A stretch of DNA of 34,807 bases from Betaproteobacteria bacterium. GTDB taxonomy: Bacteria; Pseudomonadota; Gammaproteobacteria; Burkholderiales; SG8-39. Where the stretch lies: NCBI GenBank assembly GCA_009693235.1, contig SHXR01000049.1, forward strand, positions 1-34,807, given 5' to 3'. Below, piece by piece: positions 1-8,080 of the stretch. The notes under the pieces were generated by a model. That model was not told the DNA's origin, did not search any database, and worked only from the letters and a program-made list of their open reading frames with translations. Position 1 is the first letter of the stretch; every line of letters begins with the position of its first letter. The position numbers were made by a program, and so were the translations under genes.

Positions 1-700
1 TCACGCTGTCGTAGGCTTTGAGGTAGACCCGTTCGTACTTCACACTGCGCCAGAGACGCTCAACAAAGACGTTGTCGCGCCAGGCGCCGCGCCCGTCCAT
101 CGACAGCTTGCAGCCTTTGGCGAGCACCGCGTCGGTGAATTCGGTGGCCGTGAACTGGCTGCCCTGATCGGTGTTGACGATCTCCGGCGTGCCGTGACGA
201 GCGAAGGCCTGCTCGATGATCTCTTTGGCATGACAGGCCTCCAGCGTAATGGCTACCTTGTGCGCGAGCACGCGGCGGCTGGCGACGTCTACGACAGCGG
301 TGAGGTAGACGAACCGACGTGCCATCGGAATGTAGGTCGCGCCCAGCGCCCAGATCTGATTCGCGCGGGTGATCGTCAGCTTGCGCAGCAGATACGGATA
401 AATCTTGTGCCCCGGCTGCGCTTTGCTGGTTCCAGGCTGCGGTGCCAGCGCCTCAATGCCCATGCGGCGCATGAGCGTTGTGATATGACGCCGACCCGCG
501 TGGATGCCCGCTTGCGCCAGTTGCCGGCGCAGCATGCGCGCTCCCATGAACGGGTGCTCAAGATGCAATTCGTCCAAGCGGCGCATGAGCGTCAGATCAG
601 CGGCACTGGCCGACTGTGGCAGGTAATAAACCGTGCCTCGGCTGATCTTCAGCAATTCCGCCTGGCGCGTGATGGACAGATCGTGGTTACGGTCGATCAT
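1..700 (-). CDS. IS3-family transposase OrfB (DDE/rve domain), partial at window edge
   Basis: The frame is open from ATG 700 to the window edge (233 codons). The N-terminal part carries the HTH_21-like region (LDELHLEHPFMGARML) and is followed by the retroviral-integrase-like core. The second catalytic Asp is visible in VNTDQGSQFT and the Glu in DNVFVERLWRSVKYE. The first Asp should sit in a motif such as WALDTTYIPM, but the sequence reads WALGATYIPM (about 325-352), so the residue is Gly. IS3-family transposases need all three acidic residues to bind metal, so this copy is predicted to be inactive even though the frame is intact. The C-terminus is outside the window. Confidence 0.85.
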   Translation of the reverse strand, partial: MIDRNHDLSITRQAELLKISRGTVYYLPQSASAADLTLMRRLDELHLEHPFMGARMLRRQLAQAGIHAGRRHITTLMRRMGIEALAPQPGTSKAQPGHKIYPYLLRKLTITRANQIWALGATYIPMARRFVYLTAVVDVASRRVLAHKVAITLEACHAKEIIEQAFARHGTPEIVNTDQGSQFTATEFTDAVLAKGCKLSMDGRGAWRDNVFVERLWRSVKYERVYLKAYDSV

Positions 701-1008
701 GGCTTTACGCTCAGCAATCCCGCCTTGGTGAGCGCGCGTTCTAAAAAATCGTTCTCCAGCGCCAGTTGCCCGATCTTGGCGTGCAGCGGATCCAAATTGA
801 CTGGTTCAGCGGCTTCGGCACCGCCGAACACATCGGCGGCGCGCTCAAGCAACTACCGCTTCCAATCGGAAATTTGGTTCGGGTGCAACTCGAACTCTTT
901 GCACAGCTCCGCCAGCGTGCGATCTTCTCGTAACGCCGCCAGCGCTACCCGCGCCTTGAATGCCGGGGTATGCGTACGACGGGTACGTCGTGCTGATTTC
1001 TTGACCAT
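697..1008 (-). pseudogene. IS3-family transposase OrfA, interrupted by an amber stop
   Basis: The minus-strand frame from ATG 1008 encodes a short basic DNA-binding protein with the typical OrfA opening ([17 protein letters not shown], then [11 protein letters not shown]). After residue 51 the frame meets TAG at 855-853, where IS3 OrfA proteins usually have Gln (DWKRQ). A single C-to-T change from CAG explains it. Beyond the stop the same frame continues through a leucine-rich stretch (QLALENDFLERAL) to TGA at 699-697, overlapping the OrfB ATG. OrfA normally supplies helix-turn-helix binding to the IS ends and joins OrfB by -1 frameshifting. The stop should block both OrfA and an OrfAB fusion. 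Confidence 0.8.
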
Positions 1009-1077
1009 CTAAAACTCCTTTTCGCCAGCCCGTCTTCGGACCAGCATTTTGACCGGAGTTTCCACTTATAGCGTTGT

Positions 1078-1335
1078 TCACACTTCTGGAGCCACTTCTT
1101 TTTTCGGATACTTCCCAGACAAGACGCAATTCATGTATCTCTCATGCTCTGTCTCACTGAAGCTCTTTCGTTCTGCTGCTTTAATTTCTTGTACATGAAC
1201 AACTAAACGTTCCTGTCTTCGCAGTTCATTATTTCCACGGATACCGCAAGTCATCATTACGGTCAGAATTACGAGCACCCCACCAAGCCCTAAGATTCCG
1301 CTCTTGACTCTACGAGCGATTTCGTTTTTCGTCAC
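1078..1335 (-). CDS. small single-pass membrane protein, unknown function
   Basis: This small gene is visibly richer in A+T than its neighbours. The product has a short basic N-terminus, one hydrophobic segment (GILGLGGVLVILTVMMTCGI) and a charged, probably soluble tail ending KKEVAPEV. A perfect AGGAGG at 1349-1344 lies 8 bases before GTG 1335 but only 2 bases before the in-frame ATG 1341. GTG is therefore the better start, giving 85 residues. The stop lies about 14 bases from the inferred IS3 end, so the element landed just downstream, or it may have removed an original longer end. I do not recognise the family. Composition and position suggest acquired DNA, but that is inference. Confidence 0.5.
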   Translation of the reverse strand: MTKNEIARRVKSGILGLGGVLVILTVMMTCGIRGNNELRRQERLVVHVQEIKAAERKSFSETEHERYMNCVLSGKYPKKEVAPEV

Positions 1336-1421
1336 AGACATTGCCTCCTGATGTTATAGGGGCTAGATGATTATCAGACCACAAATATTTGCCAAAACGG
1401 TCTGGCTTTCCGTATAGGTAG

Positions 1422-3140
1422 CTAACTTTCCGTTCCGCCATCTCGTTCCAGCGGCCACTCCATCGCACCGCTATGCGTCACTGCGCCAAGATTTGCGGGT
1501 CCGACGAGCTTTGCGTATTTTTCCAAGGCACCGGCAAGGCGTTCGCTTTGTCGCGGCTGCCAGGCTGCGCGGCGCTTTGCTAGTTCGCTATCGGCGACCA
1601 CTAGCTCGATGGTTCGTGCATTGCAATCGATGCGGATGCGATCACCATTCCTGATCAATGCGATCGCGCCGCCTTCCGCCGCTTCAGGACACGCATAGCC
1701 GATACACATGCCGCGTGTCGCACCGGAAAAGCGGCCGTCGGTGAGGAGCACGACCTTCTCGCCCATGCCTTGTCCATAGATGAGGGCGGTGGTGCCCAGC
1801 ATTTCGCGCATGCCAGGCCCGCCTTTGGGGCCTTCATTGCGGATGACCAGCACATCGCCTGCCTCGTAGCGTTGTTCGCGGACTGCCGTGGTGCAGTCTT
1901 CTTCGCATTCGAATACGCGCGCGGTACCCTCAAAGACGAGCGCTTTCAATCCGGCGATCTTGATCAGTGCGCCGTCTGGGCAGAGATTGCCCTTCAGCAC
2001 CACCACGCCGCCGGTTCGATGCAAGGCGTTGTCGGTAGCGCGCACGACCTTGCCGTCGGGGCCTTTTACCGTTCGCATCGATTCGGCCAGTGTTTTCCCC
2101 GAGAGCGTCAATGCATCGCCGTGTAGGTAGCCGCCATCGAGTAGCGCCTTCACGACGGCGCTCACCCCGCCGGCGTAGTGCAGATCGCGCGCAAGATACT
2201 TGCCGCCTGGTTGCAGGTCGGCGATCAGTGGCGTGCGTTGAAAGACCTCTGCGACATCATCGAGCGTGAAGCGGATGCCTGCTTCGTGCGCGATCGCGGG
2301 CAGGTGCAGCCCGGCATTGGTCGAGCCGCCGGTGGCTGCCACCGTCGCCGCGGCGTTTTCGAGAGACTTTCGCGTGACCAACTCGCGTGGCAACGGGCCG
2401 CCCTCGCGCAGAATGCGCATCACTGTTGCACCTGCAGCACGCGCCAGGGCGAGCCGGTCGGAATACACCGCGGGTAGCATCGCTGAACCAGGCAGAGCAA
2501 GGCCCAACACTTCAGACACCATTGCCATCGTGTTGGCCGTGAATTGCCCCGGGCACGATCCGACCGTGGGCGAGCATTCACGCTCCATCGCGTGCAGTAC
2601 TTCTTCGGTCATGGTGCCGGCCAACACGCTGCCGACGCCTTCGTAGGCATTGACCGCGCTGATGGGCTTACCCCCGTATTCGCCGGGGAGCATTGCTCCG
2701 CCATACATAAACACCGAGGGACAGTTGAGCCGCACCATGGCCATCATGATGCCGGGGAGCGTTTTGTCGCAGCCCGCCAAGCCGATCAAGGCGTCATACG
2801 CATGGCCACGAACCACGAGTTCAACGGAATCGGCGATGAGTTCGCGCGACAACAGGCTCATGCGCATGCCGCGATGATTCATCGAGATGCCATCGGACAC
2901 CGATATCGTGGTGAATTCGAAGGGCGTGCCACCAGCTGCCCACACGCCGGTCTTGGCAGCTTCCGCTTGCGGTCGCAATGACAACGAACACGGTGTGTTC
3001 TCACCATGCGTGCTCATGACGCCGATAAACGGTTTGGCCATCGCCTCGTCGTCGAGACCCATGGCGCGCAGGAACGTACGATGCGGTAAGCGATCGAGCC
3101 CTTCGGTCGCAACGCGGGAGCGCTTCTTGAGATCAGCCAA
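1422..3140 (-). CDS. ilvD: IlvD/Edd-family dehydratase, dihydroxy-acid dehydratase-like
   Basis: This 572-residue protein belongs to the IlvD/Edd iron-sulfur dehydratases. IlvD converts 2,3-dihydroxy-3-methyl acids to 2-keto acids in valine and isoleucine synthesis; relatives dehydrate sugar acids. The three expected cluster cysteines are present: C51 in GENTPCS, C124 in AGCDKTLPG and C196 in [12 protein letters not shown]. The C-terminal [10 protein letters not shown] motif is also there. Translation probably starts at TTG 3140, overlapping the end of the upstream aldolase gene by 8 bases, so the two look translationally coupled. Sitting with an aldolase and divergent from a TRAP transporter, it may be a catabolic sugar-acid dehydratase instead of the biosynthetic enzyme. 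The family call is firm; the substrate is not. Confidence 0.85.
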   Translation of the reverse strand: MADLKKRSRVATEGLDRLPHRTFLRAMGLDDEAMAKPFIGVMSTHGENTPCSLSLRPQAEAAKTGVWAAGGTPFEFTTISVSDGISMNHRGMRMSLLSRELIADSVELVVRGHAYDALIGLAGCDKTLPGIMMAMVRLNCPSVFMYGGAMLPGEYGGKPISAVNAYEGVGSVLAGTMTEEVLHAMERECSPTVGSCPGQFTANTMAMVSEVLGLALPGSAMLPAVYSDRLALARAAGATVMRILREGGPLPRELVTRKSLENAAATVAATGGSTNAGLHLPAIAHEAGIRFTLDDVAEVFQRTPLIADLQPGGKYLARDLHYAGGVSAVVKALLDGGYLHGDALTLSGKTLAESMRTVKGPDGKVVRATDNALHRTGGVVVLKGNLCPDGALIKIAGLKALVFEGTARVFECEEDCTTAVREQRYEAGDVLVIRNEGPKGGPGMREMLGTTALIYGQGMGEKVVLLTDGRFSGATRGMCIGYACPEAAEGGAIALIRNGDRIRIDCNARTIELVVADSELAKRRAAWQPRQSERLAGALEKYAKLVGPANLGAVTHSGAMEWPLERDGGTES

Positions 3141-3907
3141 GCGCTTCTTCCCCGCGCGGCTGGCGCAGCACGCGCCGTGAAAAATGATTGAAGGTGGCGT
3201 TGACGATTTCCGGGGTCAACAGAAAATCATGGATGTCACGTGCATGTTCCTTGTTGATGGATTTGATCAATCCGGCGCTCTGAGCGCGCAACTGCATGCG
3301 TGCGGCACGCTCGATGTTGACCGCAAGATAGGCCGATTCGGCGATCGTTCCACCCACCGACAGCTGGCCGTGATGGGTAAGCAGCATGGCGCGTTTGCTG
3401 CCAAGCGTGCGAGCTACCGCCTCACCGCCTTGTTCGTTGATGCGACCCTCCGGCCATTCGGCGAGATGGGCGCACTCGTCATAGAGCATGGCGCTGTCCA
3501 TATGCGAGATGACTAGCGGTTGCCCGATCATGGTGAGAGCGCTGCAATAGGGGGGGCTGCGTATGAATGATCGCGGTGACATCCGGTCGCGCGCGATAAA
3601 TCGCGAGGTGCAGACGCACCGATGGATGCGGCATGCCTCCGTCATGGAGGAGCCGCAGATTGTCGTCGACACGAATCATGATCGAAGCGATCGCCTCATC
3701 AAATCCGAGCCCAAGGGGCAGCGTCCAATAGCCGCCTTCTTTTGCCCGCATGGTGACTTGACCAGAGAGACCGGCAACATGCCCTTCGCTTGCCAGTATT
3801 CGGCATGCCAAGGCGAGACGCTGTTTCGGCGTCCAGTCGGGCATCGCCAGCCATTTACGGATTTCCGCGCTGGTGGCGTCTTGCGATTTAACGTTCGGAA
3901 TTTCCAC
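3133..3907 (-). pseudogene. class II aldolase/adducin-family protein, frameshifted
   Basis: Two minus-strand frames together make one class II aldolase/adducin protein. The first runs from GTG 3907 to IIHTQPP; the second resumes with YCSALTMIGQPLVISHMD and ends RGEEALG. The break falls in a run of seven C on the coding strand (plus-strand G at 3550-3556); six C would restore the frame. A GGAG lies about 8 bases before the GTG. Family members cleave or decarboxylate sugar-phosphate-like substrates with a zinc ion held by three His. Here the usual HTH is HTQ and the usual active-site Glu region reads PSVRLHLAIYRARPD. The later HHG is kept. The gene overlaps ilvD and probably shares its transcript. 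It may be a real pseudogene or a homopolymer error. Confidence 0.75.
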
Positions 3908-3980
3908 TGCGCGACTCCGTCGAAGGCCCAGGTGAGCGGGTCGTTGTGCCCGATTGCAACCGATTCGTTACTATACCGGC

Positions 3981-3996
3981 CATTGCACCTGCAATG
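3981..3996. promoter_or_regulatory. 16-bp palindrome between divergent operons, candidate operator
   Basis: CATTGCACCTGCAATG is a perfect inverted repeat with 7-base arms and a 2-base centre. It lies in the divergent gap between the aldolase/dehydratase genes (minus) and the TRAP operon (plus). On the minus strand a TATAGT hexamer at 3976-3971 sits immediately downstream of it. The placement fits a dimeric regulator controlling one or both operons. No regulator gene is present nearby, so the binding protein is unknown. Confidence 0.4.
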
Positions 3997-4088
3997 CGAA
4001 CCGGCTTGCGGCATATCCGAGCGGTTGTAAGCGTTCCTGTACAGAGAATCGCAGCCCGAGTTCACCTATACGAGGAGGATTTATCATT

Positions 4089-5111
4089 ATGAATCGCTTG
4101 CTTATCTGCATGGCCGCCGTGGCGTTGGCGGTGGGCACGATGCCCGCATCGGCGCAGACTGAAATTACGTTCTCAACCTGGGTGCCCGCGAACCATCCGA
4201 TCAACAAGTATGTGTTCGAAGTCTGGGGCGCCGAAGTCGAAAAGGCTACCAAGGGCAGCGTTAAGTTCCGGATTCTTGCCAAGCCCATCGCTGCGCCCAA
4301 TCAACACTATGACGCGGTCGTCAAGGGGCAGGTTGATGCGGCTTACGCAACCTACGGTTATCAGCCCGAAAGGTTTATGCCCTATTTGATTGCTGAGTTG
4401 CCGGCGCTTGGCGAGACCGCCGTCCACAACGGGGTGGCGCTGTGGCGCACGCATAAGGCGCACATCGAAAAAGCGGGCATCCATAATGATGTGCAGCTGC
4501 TTGGCACGATGACGCACGGCCCGGGCATGATGCACCACTCGAAAAAACTGATCCTGAACCCCGATGATCTCAAGGGGCAGAAGGTCCGGGTCGGGGGCGA
4601 TGTGCCCAAGGCGATCATCGAAGCGTTTGGCGGCGTCGTCATCACCCAGCCCGCGCCGAAATCTTACGAAATCCTTTCAGCCGGAATTGCCGATGGCATC
4701 ATGTTTCCGACAGAATCGCTGAAGAGCTTCAATATCGCCAATTTGGTTACGAACACCACGTTCGTGAAGGGCGGGCTCTATAGCTCGTCGTTCTGGTTCG
4801 CGATCAATAAAGACAAATGGGCGAAGTTCACCAAAGACCAGCAGGACGCGATCAACAAGGTGTCGGGCGAAGCATTTGCGCGTCTGGCGGGCGCCGGCTG
4901 GGACCGCGCCGATCGTGAGGGCGTGGAGGCGATGAAAGCGGCGGGCGGCAAGATGGAGGAAATGTCGCCTTTGTTCGTCGCCGAGCTGCGTAAACTCACC
5001 GACAAGATGGAAACCGACTACGCGGGCAAGATGGACAAGATGGGCCTCAATGGCAAGGAAGTAATCCGATCATTCCGTGCCGAGGTCGCGAAGGTCGCGG
5101 CGGGAAATTAA
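4089..5111 (+). CDS. dctP: TRAP transporter periplasmic solute-binding protein (DctP family)
   Basis: This 340-residue protein binds a carboxylate-type solute in the periplasm and delivers it to the DctQ-DctM membrane pair encoded just downstream. It begins with a signal peptide (basic MNRLL, a hydrophobic core, cleavage probably after PASA). The mature part has DctP features: FSTWVPANHP near the start, LKGQKVRVGGDVPKAI with the conserved Arg region that usually contacts the solute carboxylate, and SYEILSAGIADGIMFP. AGGAGG at 4073-4078 is 10 bases before ATG 4089, which fixes the start over a longer upstream frame. Only 4 bases separate it from dctQ. The ligand cannot be read from sequence; neighbours suggest a sugar acid or related organic acid. 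Confidence 0.9.
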   Translation: MNRLLICMAAVALAVGTMPASAQTEITFSTWVPANHPINKYVFEVWGAEVEKATKGSVKFRILAKPIAAPNQHYDAVVKGQVDAAYATYGYQPERFMPYLIAELPALGETAVHNGVALWRTHKAHIEKAGIHNDVQLLGTMTHGPGMMHHSKKLILNPDDLKGQKVRVGGDVPKAIIEAFGGVVITQPAPKSYEILSAGIADGIMFPTESLKSFNIANLVTNTTFVKGGLYSSSFWFAINKDKWAKFTKDQQDAINKVSGEAFARLAGAGWDRADREGVEAMKAAGGKMEEMSPLFVAELRKLTDKMETDYAGKMDKMGLNGKEVIRSFRAEVAKVAAGN

Positions 5112-5115
5112 CGCA

Positions 5116-5694
5116 ATGAGCGAACAGGCCCCCTCGAAAAAGAGAGGCCCTCTTCCTCCCGGCCACGACCTTATCGACGCGATCTTTCCCGGTCTTGCCG
5201 GCCTCTGGACCGGTTGGGTTCTCGCGATTGCGGCTGCATCGGTGCTGTTCTCGATGATGCTTATTACCTTCATCGATGTTGCCGGCCGAAAGCTGTTCGT
5301 GAAGCCCTTGTATGGCGGCTATGAAATCACCGAATTTCTGATGGGCATGCTGATTTTCTGCGCATTACCGCTGGTCACGGCGCGCGAGGGCCATGTCACG
5401 ATCGATGTCTTCGATCGCATGGTGCCGGAACACTTCCGTCGCTGGCAGCAAGTCGTTGTTACGGCGATCAGTACGATAGCGCTGGCGTATATCGCCTGGC
5501 GTCTATGGGAACTCTCGTTCGATCTGGTGAAGAATCGCGAAGTCACGATGACGCTGCACATTCCGCACGGACCGTTCGCCCGATTGTTCGCGGTGATGTC
5601 GGCGCTCTCCGCGCTCGCCTCGCTGGTCATTCTTTGGAGATACCTGTGTGGGACAAGAAAGGTGCGCGAGCCGGCGATAGGAGAAGGTGGCTAA
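5116..5694 (+). CDS. dctQ: TRAP transporter small permease (DctQ family)
   Basis: This 192-residue membrane protein has the size and layout of DctQ subunits: four hydrophobic segments and the motif LFSMMLITFIDVAGRKLF in the first pair. Also typical are the LYGGYEITEFLMG loop and the LPLVTAREGHVTIDVF stretch. DctQ pairs with DctM in the inner membrane and is needed for sodium-driven uptake of the solute bound by DctP. The start ATG 5116 lies 4 bases after the dctP stop. It was preferred to an upstream in-frame start inside dctP because the downstream sequence MSEQAPSKKRGP matches the usual short cytoplasmic head. dctM follows after 12 bases, so the three genes form one operon. Confidence 0.9.
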   Translation: MSEQAPSKKRGPLPPGHDLIDAIFPGLAGLWTGWVLAIAAASVLFSMMLITFIDVAGRKLFVKPLYGGYEITEFLMGMLIFCALPLVTAREGHVTIDVFDRMVPEHFRRWQQVVVTAISTIALAYIAWRLWELSFDLVKNREVTMTLHIPHGPFARLFAVMSALSALASLVILWRYLCGTRKVREPAIGEGG

Positions 5695-5706
5695 TCGCCG
5701 CCGTGC

Positions 5707-7014
5707 ATGGTTGAAACGCTGGTCGCATTCGCAATATTGCTGTTGCTTTCGTTTGCGCGCGTACCCATTGCGCTCGCCATGCTCATCGTGGGCGTGGTTG
5801 CGTTCGCGACCAAGCGAGGCGTGGGGCCGGCGCTTGAGCAGCTTGCGCTGACGACCTTTTCTGCCGGTATCAACTACGAGCTGTCGGTGATTCCATTGTT
5901 CATCGTGATGGGCAATTTCGTAGCACGGGCCGGCATGTCGCAGGAGTTATTTCGTGCGGCCTACACGTTCATCGGCCATTGGCGCGGCGGGCTGGCGATG
6001 TCGACGATCGTCGCCTGTGCCGGCTTTGGTGCGATCTGCGGATCATCGGTAGCCACGGCGGCGACCATGGCGCGGGTTGCGTATCCGCCGATGAAAAAGC
6101 TCGGCTACTCGGACAAGCTCGCGGCCAGTGTCATTGCCGCAGGCGGGACGCTCGGTATCTTGATCCCACCGTCGACCATCATGGTCATCTACGGGATCAT
6201 GACCGAAACGAACATCGGCAAGTTGTTCGCGGCTGGCGTCTTTCCTGGGGTCATCGCCGTTGCCCTCCTCTGCCTTGCGGTACGCTATGTCATTTGGCGC
6301 GATCCCACCGCCGGACCATCCGGTGAGCGATCAAACTGGACCGAGCGGATCAAGGCGGTGAAGGATATCTGGGGCGTGGTCGTGCTATTCGTGGTGTCGA
6401 TCGGCGGCATCTACGGAGGGGTCTTCACCGCCACTGAAGGCGCGGGCGTCGGTGCATTCGGCGCGTTCCTGTTTGCCTGGGCGCGTCGCTCGCTCACTTG
6501 GCGCATCCTGTTCGATGTACTGGCCGAGTCGGCGCGCACCACCTCGATGCTGTTCATGATCCTCATCGGTGCCCTGGTGTTCGCGAACTACATCAACTTC
6601 ACCAGCATGCCCACCGATCTCACGGATTTCGTCAAGCGATTCGAGATCCATCCGGTCATGGTGATCGTCGCGATCTGCGCGATCTATGTGCTGCTTGGCA
6701 CTGCGATGGAAGAGTTGTCGATGATCCTTTTGACGGTGCCGGTGTTTTTTCCGCTCGTTATGGGCCTCGGGTTCGATCCGGTGTGGTTCGGAATTCTGGT
6801 GGTGGTGGTCGTTGAGATCGGGCTGATCAGTCCACCGGTCGGCATGAATCTTTTCGTCATCAATTCGATGCTGCCGCACGTCTCAACGGTGGCGCTGTTT
6901 CGCGGTGTAACGCCCTTCGTCGTGGCCGATGTGATTCGTCTTGGTATCCTGATCGCGTTTCCGGCGATCTCACTATGGCTGCCGTCCGTACTGAAGGTTG
7001 CGGGAAAGGGTTAG
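5707..7014 (+). CDS. dctM: TRAP transporter large permease (DctM family)
   Basis: The 435-residue product is the transport-channel subunit of the TRAP system, an inner-membrane protein with about twelve hydrophobic segments. Family motifs are clear: FARVPIALAMLIVG near the N-terminus, ICGSSVATAATMARVAYPPM, and AAGGTLGILIPPSTIMVIYG. Near the C-terminus is IGLISPPVGMNLFVINSM. The length is normal for DctM and the frame is intact. The stop codon overlaps the stop of the convergent denD-like pseudogene, so no terminator separates them. All three TRAP genes are intact while the aldolase and dehydrogenase beside them are broken, which suggests uptake may still be used. Confidence 0.92.
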   Translation: MVETLVAFAILLLLSFARVPIALAMLIVGVVAFATKRGVGPALEQLALTTFSAGINYELSVIPLFIVMGNFVARAGMSQELFRAAYTFIGHWRGGLAMSTIVACAGFGAICGSSVATAATMARVAYPPMKKLGYSDKLAASVIAAGGTLGILIPPSTIMVIYGIMTETNIGKLFAAGVFPGVIAVALLCLAVRYVIWRDPTAGPSGERSNWTERIKAVKDIWGVVVLFVVSIGGIYGGVFTATEGAGVGAFGAFLFAWARRSLTWRILFDVLAESARTTSMLFMILIGALVFANYINFTSMPTDLTDFVKRFEIHPVMVIVAICAIYVLLGTAMEELSMILLTVPVFFPLVMGLGFDPVWFGILVVVVVEIGLISPPVGMNLFVINSMLPHVSTVALFRGVTPFVVADVIRLGILIAFPAISLWLPSVLKVAGKG

Positions 7015-7959
7015 CGCACGTCTTGCGATCGCTGATAGTCGCGAACGATCGAATCAATACTTTCATCGCCCGTGAATCCGATCGCACCAGCCCGCTTCGC
7101 TGGATGATCCTTCGGCCATCGTCCAAACATCTCCTCGACCACCGGGTCGGGCGCGAATTTGACGAGTGGCCATGCGTCTTGACCACGCACGCGACTCACT
7201 GCATCGAGAATTTACCGGATCGTCACCGACACGGCGGCAGGGTGACGGCGCGATGCGTGCCCCATGCGGCGGCCGGCGTGTTGGCCGCATGGATCAGATT
7301 GCGGACCGCGGTACCGATCGATTGCACCCAGATGCGCGCCTCGGCCGATACTGGTGAAACGATCGGCCAACCGGCGAGTGGTTCGCGAATGAGATCGCTG
7401 TTGAATGCCGACAGCGCGCCATTGGGCGCGGGTGGCCGGACCACCACACCGGGGAAGCGGAGCGCCCGCCCATCGATGAAACCGCGACGTGCGTAGTCAT
7501 TCAATAGATATTCGCCAATCACCTTAGCCGTGCCATACGAAAGCGTTGGCATGGGTGTGGTTGCATCGAGAATAACCTCGGGCAATGGTTGACCAAATAC
7601 GGCGATCGAGTTTGCGACTAGATGCGCGGGACCGTGCCAAGGCTGCGGCAGGCCTCGAACACGAGGCGCGTACCGTTGAGATTGGTCGCGAATCCCGCAT
7701 CGAAATATGCCTCCGCCGCCCCGCTCACCAAGCCGGCCAAATGGAAGACGAGTTCGATGTCATCCGTGAAGAGCGAACGCACGAAATCGGCGTCCGCGAT
7801 ATCGCCTGTGCGCAGATCAAAGCGCGAGTCACTTATGGTATGAATGGGCGGCGCGCGATCTGCGGCGATGACACGTGCGAACACCATGGACCCATTCAAC
7901 AACGACCGCACGATATGCGTACCGATGAAGCCATTGGCGCCGGTAACGAGAACATGCAT
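7011..7959 (-). pseudogene. NAD-dependent epimerase/dehydratase-family protein, DenD-like, broken
   Basis: Three minus-strand pieces align end to end as one short-chain dehydrogenase/epimerase resembling D-erythronate dehydrogenase (DenD). The first starts at ATG 7959 with MHVLVTGANGFIG (Rossmann GxxGxxG) and runs to GTVPRI. The frame then shifts by one base near 7618 and continues VANSIAVFGQPLPEV. A second single-base loss near 7236 leads into VSVTIR, followed by TAA at about 7208 where Gln or Glu is expected, then ILDAVSRVRGQD and the C-terminal FGRWPKDHPAKRAGAIGF typical of this family. DenD oxidises the 2-hydroxyl of erythronate-type acids, which fits the neighbouring dehydratase, aldolase and TRAP genes. 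With two frameshifts and one stop this is a pseudogene unless the assembly is poor here. Confidence 0.75.
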
Positions 7960-8080
7960 GAACTTCCCGATCATTCCGTGGCGTATCAATCGTAGAATCG
8001 AACCGATGGTGCGGCATCAGCCGGGTTGAGGCACCATTGGTACCGGCGGATCACCCCATCTGCCGTCAAGGATCGAATGA

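Larger units (their letters stand above)
1..1064 (-). mobile_element. IS3-family insertion sequence, one end, decayed
   Basis: This is the left part of an IS3-family element transcribed on the minus strand; the rest lies outside the window. It holds an OrfA reading frame (helix-turn-helix protein) followed by an overlapping OrfB (DDE integrase-type transposase). The probable outer end is near 1064, where the minus strand begins TGGAAACTCCGGTCAAAA, about 55 bases before the OrfA start. The opposite end and any target duplication are out of view, so the terminus is an estimate. Two lesions suggest the copy is inactive: an amber codon in OrfA and loss of the first catalytic aspartate in OrfB. 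Confidence 0.85.

Noticed and set aside
194..1012. 272-residue plus-strand open frame over the IS
   Set aside because: It is antisense to the clear OrfA/OrfB frames and has no recognisable protein features.
6385..6879. 164-residue His/Asp-rich minus-strand open frame inside dctM
   Set aside because: It is a composition shadow of the intact permease gene on the other strand.
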